Below are positions 1 to 12,000 of a DNA stretch of 60,000 nt, in pieces. Origin of the DNA: Strigamia acuminata (lineage: Eukaryota > Arthropoda > Chilopoda > Geophilomorpha > Linotaeniidae). How positions within the stretch are numbered: the stretch's first letter is position 1; every line of letters begins with the position of its first letter. The notes beneath the pieces were generated by a model that worked only from the letters and a program-made list of their open reading frames with translations, had not been told where the DNA came from and searched no databases. The DNA lies in NCBI GenBank assembly GCA_949358305.1, contig OX442314.1:21509060-21569059 (forward strand). The letters are read 5' to 3'. The position numbers were made by a program, and so were the translations under genes.

Positions 1-3000
1 TGAATCAGCTCCACTTTACTCTTTTGGTGCAAAGATTAAGGACCCAAGTCCATTTAATGTTCCAGGTAATCAGAAATTAAATACAGTGCAGCTTGAATGT
101 GAAAAGTGAAATTTGTGTGTGAATGTAATGTAGAGAGACTATAGAGTATGAGAGAGTAGTTATTACTCACTAGTACCTATTAGTTAAAGCAGTGTGGTGG
201 AAAAACTAATATGCACCTCTGTTTAATGTTTCTTTGGGTTATACTTAAAAAATTAAACCTAATTTGCTAATTTTGCTTGTAATCTCAGCTCCTAATTCCT
301 ACAACCCGGAAAAAAGTGACCAAGTTGTTCATGAAAAATCTCACAACTACTCATTTGGGATTAAACTTCCAGATGTTAAACCTAATAATGTTCCAGGTGA
401 GCATAATTTTAAGTGAAATAGATAGCATGAAATAGAGAGCAGCATTCTAAATGATGTTAAACCAGATTTCCTGGTTAAAAGAGTTCACTTTTCTATAAAC
501 ATCGGTAAGAAGCTCTGAATCCTTAAACACATTAAGTTTTATTAAGTTATAAATATACCGGACGGATAATTATAATTATATTTACGATTAATTAGCTCCA
601 AATGCCTATAGTCCTGACAAAAGCGACGGCAAGGTTAATGAATCAGCGCCAGTTTACTCTATGGGTGCAAAGATTAAGGACCCGAGTCAATTTAATGTTC
701 CAGGTGCAGTACAGTAGTTTTGCTAAGTAGTTTGAGATAATAGAAGCATTGAAATTTATTCGACTTTTCTGAATGCGAATAATACTATTAATTAATTAAT
801 ATCAAATTTGTTCTTTTTTACTTGTATCGTTAATTAGCCCCAAACGCCTACAATCCTGACAAAAGTGATGAAAACGTGCACGAATCAGCTCCATTTTACT
901 CTTTCGGTTCGAAGATTAAGGACCCAAGCCCGTTTAATGTTCCAGGTAAGCACATTTTTAATACAATACAGTGAAGTGTGGGTAAAGTAAAATATCTTGA
1001 GGATGGATGTGAATAATCTAAAATGAGGAGATAAATAGAAGTTATTCAGTATCTACATTCAATAATTAATTGTGCTGTACTTAAATTAATCTAACTTCTA
1101 ATTGCTGTTTTTGCTTGTTGTGAACTCAGCTCCTAATTCTTACAATCCTGAAAAAAGTGACCAAGTTGTCCACGAAAAGTCGCACAACTACTCATTTGGA
1201 ATTAAACTACCTGATGCTAAACCTAATAACGTCCCAGGTGAGCGTAATCTTAAGTGAAATAACCTTGAGTGCCATTAAAAGTACGTAAGATTTATACACA
1301 AAAAATGTATGGTACAAAACAATCGGCTTTAGTTTTCTTTGTGGAAGAAACAAAAACGGCTAGTTTCCGTGATACATACAAAGAATTACAATAGGATTAA
1401 GTTCTAAGAAAAATATACTTTAATTACAATTATTATACACATTATATTTATAATAAATTAGCTCCAAATGCTTACAATCCAGACAAAAGTGATGGAAAGG
1501 TGAATGAATCAGCACCACTTTACTCTTTTGGTGTAAAGATTAAGGACCCGAGTTTATTTAATGTTCCAGGTAATCTGAAATTAAATACAATGCAGCTTGA
1601 ATGTGATAATTATCCTGTGTATGAAAAGTAAAATTTTGTGCGAATGCAAAGTGATGAAACTTGAGCATGAGATGATGTAAAGAGTGTGGTGGCAAAATTA
1701 ATAAGCATTTTTATTTAATATTTATTTGTACTATACTTAAAATAATTTAAATTCGAATGACTAATTTTGGTTGTTGTGATCTCAGCTCCGAATTCTTACA
1801 ATCTCGAGAAAAGTGATCAAATTGTCCACGAAAAATCGCTGAACTACTCGTTTGGAATTAAACTACCCGATGCTAAACCTAATAATGTCCCAGGTGAGCA
1901 AAATCTTAAATGCATTAAAGAGTTATGAGTAAAAGAAAATTGATGGGGATCAGCTCTTAGTATTCTTGGTTGAAAGGATTTCCATTTGTCTGAAAGTCGC
2001 AAAGAACGCTCGTTTCTTTTATACACGCATCAAAAACTGCAATAGGAATAAGTTATAAGAAAAGTATATTTTAATTACAATTATTGTACTTATTATATTT
2101 GCGGTTAAATAACTCCAAATGCCTACAGTCCTGACAAAAGTGACGGAAAGGTGAATGAATCAGCGCCACTTTACTCTTTTGGTGCAAAGATTAAGGATCC
2201 GAGTCCATTTAATGTTCCAGGTAATCACAAAATAAATAGAGTTTCGGTACCGCTTGAAAGTAAAAAAATCTCGTGAGTGCATGTAAAGTGAAGAGATTTG
2301 AGCATGAGATGAAACTGAGTGAGTGACTATTGACTATTAATGAGCTGATGAAGTGTGGTGGCAAAATTAATAAGCATCTTTCTTTAATGTTTATTTGGGC
2401 TATAACTTCATTTAACTACTAATTACTAATTTTGGTTGTTGTAATCTTAGCTCCCAATTCTTACAATCCTGAGAAAAGTGACCAAGTTGTTCACGAAAAA
2501 TCCCACAAGTACTCGTTTGGAATTAAACTACCTGATGCTAAACCTAATAACATCCCAGGTGAGCGCAATCTTAATTACAATTCTAAGCATAAGTGTGAAG
2601 GTTACAACAGCATAAAAATTGCAAAATATCTAAACATTAATAACCCGTGTATTTGGTCGGAGATGAGTCTTTATTGTGGCCGACTTGTTGGTAATTTGAA
2701 CGGCCAACATGAAAAATCAATCTTCGTCTGCGTTTGTTCGGATTTTTCTAAATCTATGCTTATTGTAAGTTTTTTTGATTTTAGATGTAATGCAAGTTAC
2801 ATCTAAATGACCTCCAATTTAGTTACTGCTAAATTGTATAGTAAATTACTATTATTAGTGAAAGCAAGTAATTATAAAAAAAAAAACCGTCGAAGGGAAA
2901 GAATCAACCTTGACAAGAAAAGAATTTTTAACTTTTTATCATCTAGTTTGATTATATAAAATGACAACAAGAATATTTTGATTTTTTTTTTACCGCAACA

Positions 3001-6000
3001 TTGCCGATTTTGACAAAGAAGACTACTTTCAAATGTGGATCGGCAATCGTTCTGGTTATGTTTGTATTTGGTGCAATAGCAAATAATTTTAATATATTGC
3101 ATCATTTACTACCCGCAGTCATGTGTTTTAAGTCCCACGTATTTTTTAATGTTAAAAAAAATAAAATGGTGAAATTCAAATCCAAAAAAATGCTTATCAA
3201 AACAAATAAATGTAGCTTGAAGAACAAACATTGGGCTTTATTTTTTAAAAAAATGAATTTTTAACTTAAATGGGCCAAAACTTATGTCCATTTGAATATG
3301 CGCTACTTGGCACAAGTGTATTTGGCCACCATGCTAATTGCCTTAAGTGAGTTGGGCCGGCAGAAAAAGTTTAGCACCACATTCAAAAAATCACAAAAAA
3401 AAAAAAAAACGGTTTATACAGAAAATCACTAGGTGCGTTCAATTTGCAAAAAGAAAGAAGAATCTTTCTTTTTGGGGGCGCATTTAGAGTCGCAAAAAAA
3501 GGAATCGCGAATTCCGAAATTGCGATTTTTTTTTTGCGAATCATTGTGGCAAGGTAACTTTTGTGGGTCGGTGGAATTCAGGTTAGATGTGTGGTAAAAT
3601 AATTCAAACTTCATCTTATTAATTTAATTGGTTTATTAAAGTAAAATAAGACAAGATCAAAATATTGGGGATGGTTTCCTGTATGTGTATCGGTCCACAA
3701 CATTAAATTAAGGGTTTTATGGACCAATATACTTATAAAAAAGTATTGGAGGATTGTTATGCTTCAATTTGCAGATGATAAACTGCCTTTGACATGGATA
3801 TTTCAATAGAAAAATGATTCTAAGCATAAAGTCAAGATAATTGCTCAGTGTTCCAAACCCATCCCATTTAGGTTTTGACTTGGTCTGCACAATCACATAC
3901 AAAATTTTGGTTATCCAACAAAACATTGAAATGTATTGTTCAAATAAACAATGATTTTCTGAAGAAACCGGTTTTTTTTGTGATTTTTTGAATGTGGTGC
4001 TAAACTTTTGCCACACACACTTGTGCCAAGTAGCGCATATTCAAATAGACACAACTTTTGGTCCATTTAAGTAAAAAATTCATTTTTTTAAAAAATGAAG
4101 CTCAATGTTTGATCTTTAAGCTACATTTATTTGTTTTGATTAGAAGCATTTTTTAGGGTTTGAATTTCACCATTTTATTTTTTTAACATTAAAAAATACA
4201 TGCGGCCCAATACACATGGGTGCGGGTAGTACTTCTGGTCTTTGTGATTATTGTAAAGTCAATACACGCACGAAATGTCACCACAATCTGAATAGAAATT
4301 CAAACTCGGTCAGGTTTAAGCTGAACCAAGAGTACCGTATTTTATCGATTACGAGCCACGGCTCTTATTCAAAACGACCATTTTTGTCAGCAATTGCAGC
4401 TTCGGTTTTTCGTTTGTTACATTTGTTTAATATAACAAACCAAGTCTGAACATCACGAACGAAGCGTACGTTCATCGTTCGTGAGGTTAAAGACGGAAAC
4501 AATACCGTACTTTTGCAAAAATACGGTATTCTTGGTGTCTTAGCCGCGGCTACAATTCGAGGGCGACTCTTAATCAATAAAATACGATATTTCTGTTTGT
4601 GACCAAAAGGATCCTACCGATAGCTAGAAACATTAACAGTCGAATGGATTACATTCACAAACTGCATTAAGTTACATGATACTTGATCTTTAATTACAAT
4701 TGTTATAATTTTGCACTATTGTTTTTCTTTATGACTAATTAGCTCCAAATGCTTACAATCCTGATAAAAGCGACGGAAAGGTGAATGAATCAGCTCCACT
4801 TTACTCTTTTGGTGCAAAGATTAAGGACCCGAGCCCATTTAATGCTCCAGGTAATGGGAAATTTAATACAAAGTGCCAGCTTGCATCTCTTATGAAAATG
4901 AAACTTTTTGGTGTGAATGTAAATGGCCAATCGTGAAGAGACTTAAGCAGGAGGTGAAAAGGAAATAAACAAAAGCTCCTGTCATTCTCTGAACAGGAAG
5001 ACTCGTGAATACGTGATTCATTTCATCAAAAAGATGTCATTTAGAGAGAGAGCTTGGTGGCGACTTTAATTAGCATCACAATTTAATATAATTTCTATGC
5101 TAACATAATTAAACCTCTAAATTGCTAATTTTGCTTGTTGTAATCTTAGCTCCTAATTCTTACAATCCCGAAAAAAGTGACCAAGTTGTCCATGAAAAAG
5201 CCCACAATTACTCATTTGGAATTAAACTGCCAGATGCTAAACCTAATAACGTCCCAGGTGAGCATAATCTTAATTGACATTCCTACTATAAGCCTGGAGT
5301 AGAAATCTGCATTAAAAATGAATGACGATTGTGTATTCGAACGGGGATCGGCCTAGCATTCCTGATTGAAACGATGACCTTTTTTCTGAAAGCCGCAACG
5401 AATCCTCGTTTCATTTATACACATCACAAACTAAACTATATTAAGATTACGTTATAATTACAATTATTATATTATATTTATTTTATTTATGATAAATTAG
5501 CTCCAAATGCTTACAGTCCAGACAAAAGTGATGGAACGGTTAATGAATCAGCGCCACTTTACTCTTTTGGGGCAAAGATTAAGGACCCGAGTTCGTTTAA
5601 TGTTCCAGGTAATCAGATATTAAATACAGTGCCGCTTGAATGTGAAAAGTGAAATTTGTGCGTGAAAGAGACTACAGAGCATGACAGATTAGTTATTATT
5701 GACTAGTATTTATTAGTTATTGTAAGCAGTGTGGTGGAAAAACTAATATTCAGCTCTTTTTAATATTTCGTTGGGTTATACTTAAAAAAATGAAACTTAA
5801 TTTGCTAATTTTGCTTGTAACCTCAGCTCCTAATTCCTACAACCCGGAAAAAAGTGACCAAGTTGTTCATGAAAAATCTTACAACTACTCATTTGGGATT
5901 AAACTTCCAGATATTAAACCTAATAATGTTCCAGGTGAGCATAATCTTAAGTGAAATAGATAGCATGAAATAGAAAGCCGCATTGTAAATGATGTTAAAC

Positions 6001-9000
6001 CAGATTTCCTGGTTAAAAGAGTTCCCATTTCTATAAACGTCAGTAAGAAGCCCTGATTTCTTAAACATATCAGAAACTACTTCAATATTAAGTTATAAAA
6101 TAAATCGGACGTTTAATTATAATTGTATTTACGATGAATTAGCTCCGAATGCTTATAGTCCTGACAAAAGCGACGGCAAGGTTAATGAATCAGCGCCAGT
6201 TTACTCTTTTGGTGCAAAGATTAAGGATCCGAGTCTATTTAACGTTCCAGGTACAGTACAGTAATATATATATTTCACACAGTAATACAGCACTGTGCTA
6301 AGTAGTTTGACCTAATAGAAGCATTGAAATTTATCTGACTTTTTGAATGCAAATACTACAATTAACCAATTAATATCAAATTGTTCTTTTTTACTTGTAT
6401 CGTTAATTAGCTCCAAATGCCTACAATCCTGACAAAAGTGATGAAAACGTGCACGAATCAGCTCCACTTTACTCTTTCGGTTCGAAGATTAAGGACCCAA
6501 GCCCGTTTAATGTTCCAGGTAACCACATTTATAATACAATACAGTAAAGTGTGGGTATAGTAAAATATCATGAGAATGGATGTGAATAGTCTAAAATGAG
6601 GAGATAAACAGAAGTTATTCGGTATTTACATTCAATAATTAATTGTGCTGTACTTAAATTAATCTAACTTCTAATTGCTATTTTTGGTTGTTGTGAACTC
6701 AGCTCCCAATTCTTACAATCCTGAGAAAAGTGACCAAGTTGTTCATGAAAAATCGCTGAACTATTCGTTTGGAATTAAACTACCTGATGCTAAACCTAAT
6801 AACGTCCCTGGTGAGCGAAATCTTAATTACAATTCTAAGCTTAAGTGTTAAGGATACAACTGCATAAAACTTGCAAAATTTATAAACATTAATAACCCGT
6901 GTATTTGGTCGGAGATGAGTCTTTAACTTTTTTTGTGACCGACTTGTTGTTAATTTAAACGGCCAACATGAAAAATCAATCTTCGTTTGTATTTGTTCGG
7001 ATTTTTATAAAGGAGCCGTCCGTAAATTACGTAATGCACCAAGGGGGAGAGGGGGTTTCAAATTTTATTACGAGTTATTACTAAGGGAGAGGTGGGTTTC
7101 AAATTTTGTTATGTTCCATGTAAAAAAAAATTTAAATGTTAAATAATCAAAATACGGGGTGTCCTAACAGTCTGGTCTTCTCTAAATATTATCTGAGCAA
7201 TTGCATCTTTGATGAAGCAATCGTATAGGAAGTTGGGTGAGAGTGAGAGCAATCCAATGATGTCATCAAATTTCACCTCGAAGGCCATTTTCAAGGTCAT
7301 TCACTTTCTAACTTTTAAACCAATCAGGTTATAGAGAAAAATTTCTAATCAGAAAGTTGTAGAGCACCATCAAATTAGTACTATCCAACTTACCTTAGTC
7401 ATCTTGAAGATTTTTTAATTACAATTGTTATAATTTTGCACTATTCTTTTTCTTTATGACTAATTAGCTCCAAATGCTTACAATCCTGATAAAAGCAACG
7501 GAAAGTTGAATGAATCAGCTCCACTTTACTCTTTAGGTGCAAAGATTAAGGACCCGAGCCCATTTAATGTTCCATGTAATGGGAAATTTAATACAAAGCA
7601 CCAGCTTGCATCTCTTATGAAAATGAAGCTTTTTGGTGTGAATGTAAATGGCCAATCGTAAAGAGGAAGTAAACCACAAACAAAAGCTCCTGTCATTCTA
7701 TGAACAGCAAGACTCGTGAATATGTGATTCATTTCATCAAAAAGGTGTCATTTATAGAGAGTTTGGTGGCGACTTTAATTAGCATCACAATTTAATATTT
7801 TCCCGCTATGCTTATATAATTGCTATTTTTACTTGTTGTAATCTTAGCTCCTAATTCTTACAATCCTGAAAAAAGTGACCAAGTTGTCCATGAAAAAGCC
7901 CACAATTACTCATTTGGAATTAAACTGCCAGATGCTAAACCTAATAACGTCCCAGGTGAGCATAAAGTAAAAATCTGCATTAAAAATGAATGATGTTCGT
8001 GTATTTGAACGGGGATCAGCCTAGCATTCCTGATTGAAAATATGGTCTTTTTTCCGATGGCCACAACGAATCCTCCTTTCATTTATACACGTCACAAACT
8101 AAACTACATTAAGATTATATTACAATTAAAATTATTATACTATATTTATTTTATTTATGTTAAATTAGCTCCAAATGCTTACAGTCCAGACAAAAGTGAT
8201 GGAACGGTTAATGAATCAGCTCCACTTTACTCTTTTGGTGCAAAGATTAAGGACCCGAGTCCATTTAATGTTCCAGGTAATCAGAAATAAAATAACAGTG
8301 CAGCTGGAATGTGAAAAGTGAAATTTGTGCGTGAATGTAAAGTAAAGAGATTATGGAGCATGAGAGATTAGGTATCATTAACTAACATTAGTTAATGTAA
8401 GCAATGTGGTGGAAAAACTAATATGCACCTCTCTTTAATATTTCTTTGGGTTATACATAAAAAAATAAACCTAATTTGCTAATTTTGCTTGTAATCTCAG
8501 CTCCTAATTCCTACAACCCGGAAAAAAGTGACCAAGTTGTTCATGAAAAATCTTACAACTACTCATTTGGGATTAAACTTCCAGATGTTAAACCTAATAA
8601 TGTTCCAGGTGAGCATAATCTTAAGTGAAATAGATAGCATGAATTAAAGAGCTGCATTCTAAATGACGTTAAACCAGATCTCCTGGTTAAAAGAGTTCCC
8701 ATTTCTATAAACGTCAGTAAGAAGCCATTATTCCTTAAACATATCAAAAACTACTTCAATATTAAGTTATAAATGTACCGGACGTTTAATCATAATTGTA
8801 TTTACGGTTAATTAGCTCCAAATGCCTACAGTCCTGACAAAAGCGACGGCAAGGTTAATGAATCAGCGCCAGTGTACTCTTTTGGTGCAAAGATTATGGA
8901 CCCGAGTCCATTTAACGTTCCAGGTACGGTACAGTAGTTTTGCTAAGTAGTTTGACATAATAGAAGCATTGAAATTTATTCGATTTTTCTGAATGCACAT

Positions 9001-12000
9001 ACCGGTAATACTATTAAGCAATTAATATCAAATTTGTTTTTTACTTGTATCGTTAATTAGCTCCAAATGCCTACAATCCTGACAAAAGTGATGAAAACGT
9101 GCACGAATCAGCTCCATTTTACTCTTTTGGTTCGAAGATTAAGGATCCAAGCCCGTTTAATGTTCCAGGTAACCACATTTTTAATACTATACAGTGAAGT
9201 GTGGGTAAAGTAAAATATCTTGAGGATGGATGTGAATAATCTAAAATGAGGAGATAAACAGAAGTTATTCAGTATCTACATTCAATAATTAATTGTGCTG
9301 TACTTAAATTAATCTAACTTCTAATTGCTATTTTTGCTTGTTGTGAACTCAGCTCCTAATTCTTACAATCCTGAAAAAAGTGACCAAGTTGTCCACGAAA
9401 AATCGCACAACTACTCATTTGGAATTAAACTACCCGATGCTAAACCTAATAACGTCCCAGGTGAGCGTAATCTTAAGTGAAATAATCTTGAGTGCCATTA
9501 AAAGTACGTAAGTACGTAAGTACAAAAGATTTATGGTACAAAACAATCGGATATTTTGGTGGGAATCAGTTTTAGTTTTCTTTGTGGAAGATACAAAAAC
9601 GGCTAGTTTCCGTGATACATACAAAGAATTACAATAGGATTAAGTTCTAAGAAAAATATACTTTCATTACAATTATTACACGCATTACATTTATGATTAA
9701 TTAGCTCCAAATGCCTACAATCCAGACAAAAGTGATGGAAAGGTTAATGAATCAGCACCACTTTATTCCTTTGGGGCAAAGATTAAGGACCCGAGTCCAT
9801 TTAATGTTCCAGGTAATCAGAAACTAAATACAGTGCAGCTTGAATGCGAAAAGTGAAATTTGTGTGTGAATGTGTATCTAAAGTAAAGAGACTTTGAGCA
9901 TGAGCGTGGGTTACTGTTAATGACTATTAGTGAGCTGATGTTAGGAGTGTGGTGGCAAAATTCACATCTCTACAAGTAGATATGCTGAATTTTGCGACTC
10001 ACTTGTGCTACATATACATAAAACAATTTAATTTCTAAGTACTAATTTTGCTTGTTGTAATCTCAGCTCCCAATTCTTACAATCCCGAGAAAAGTGACCA
10101 AGTTGTCCATGAAAAATCTCACAACTATTCATTTGGGATTAAACTTCCAGATGTTAAACCTAATAATGTTCCAGGTGAGCATAATCTTAAGTGAAATAGA
10201 TAGCATGAAATAGAGAGCTGCATTCTAAATGATGTTAAACCAGATTTCCTGGTTGAAAGAGTTCCCATTTCTTTGAACGTTCGTAATGGATTTCTTCTTA
10301 AACATGAAAAACTACTTCAATATAAACTAAAAATATACCCGACCTTTAATTATACTTTTATTTACGATTAATTAGCTCCAAATGAGTATAGTCCAGACAA
10401 AAGTGATGGAACGGTTAATGAATCAGCGCCAGTTTACTCTTTTGGTGCAAAGATTAAGGACCCGAGTCCATTTAATGTTCTAGGTACAATACAGCAATTT
10501 AACGCAGTAACACAGCACTGTGCTAAGTAGTTTGCCATTGTAGAACAATTAAAATGATTAGGTTTTGTTTGAATACCCCAGTAATGGTTAGCATTAATAT
10601 AATTTTTTTTTATTTGTATTTTTAATTAGCTCCAAATGCGTACAATCCTGACAAAAGTGATGGAAATGTCCACGAATCGGCTCCACTTTACTCCTTCGGT
10701 TCAAAGATTAAGGACCCGAACCCGTTTAACGTTCCAGGTAATCTCAAATTTAATACTATGCAATAAATTAGTGAGGGTGTACGGAAATATGTGGTTTTCG
10801 GTGTCAGTAACCTGAAATGAAGAGAGTTAAAGCAGGAAAGGAAAAAATAATGAAAAAGGCAAAATGATTCTTTTATTTAACTAGCTAATTTAAGGGGTTT
10901 GGATTCAAAATTAATAAGCATTATCAGGTGCATTCATAAAGTCACTTACCGTACTGCCTCGATTTAACGCCGGGGCGTTTATTAATTTTTCCGAGCCGAC
11001 CACCGGGCGGGTCGGCTTTCGGCGGCATTTAGTGCACTACACGCCGCCTAGCCCCCGGCGTTTAGATACGCCCGGCGTTAAATCGAGGCAGTACGGTAGG
11101 CTTGTTTATATTTTTAAACCGATCTACAATAGAGAGTTTGCGAGATGCATTTTTCCCTTACAGTTAAAGACTATACGGTATAAAAATAGTGTAAGGAAAA
11201 AATGATAAATTAAGTTTTTGCAGGCTGCACTTTTCCGTTATCACTACACTATTTCAGCCAACTACTGGCAGTTAGTAATTTTAGGCCTAAAAATTCAATT
11301 TGGGGGCGTAAATGTGCAAATTTCTGCATAAAATTCCATTATTATGCCTATAAAGTATGGTTTTGGGCCTAAAATTCAATTTTGGGCCTCACTTATCATT
11401 CAATCTACGTACCTATGACTGTGATGTGTTTGATCGGGACAACAAAATAATCGCCATTTGCAATGGACGGAGCTAACAATATAGTGTTATCAATTCTGAT
11501 TGGCTGCGCTATATTTTAATTTAGTTGTGAAAACGATACACTAAAGATTTTTTCCTTTCGATATGGCACTAAAACAGTGTAGCGTGGCACAAAATAAGGG
11601 AAAAATGCATCTCGCAAACTCTGTACTGTAAATGTAAATGTAAAATTTTACATGTTAAATATAAACAAGTTTTTGACTACATTCATGTCGCTACATTCAT
11701 GTCCAACATGAATGTATTAAGCTGATTTTAATGACGCGCTGTGATTGGTAGAGATCTATTGATGTCTGTTTGTTTCCTCAAAGCACGTTTTCACAAAACA
11801 ATGTTTTATTCTAAGCGTCGCTGTAATTGGACTCCTTCGGTACATCCCCCTTGACCTTCCAAAACTTAACCTTGTTTGTTTTTAACAACATAGGCTGAAC
11901 CGAGTATTTTCATCAATGTGTCTCTCAACTAATCACAGCGCATCATGAAAATATTACGTTCATGTCAGACATGAATGTAGCCACTTCGTTAATATTCACT

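Noticed and set aside
2432-2806. 124-residue plus-strand frame
   Set aside because: It is the 108-bp SHIPPO exon 2451-2558 read through its donor into the intron; the tail is intronic and its duplicate near 6811 has stops.
7018-7110. Sequence ggagccgtccgtaaattacg followed by G-rich stretches, similar in feel to dispersed repeats of insects
   Set aside because: No second copy or clear boundary in this window, so it is not listed as a defined element.
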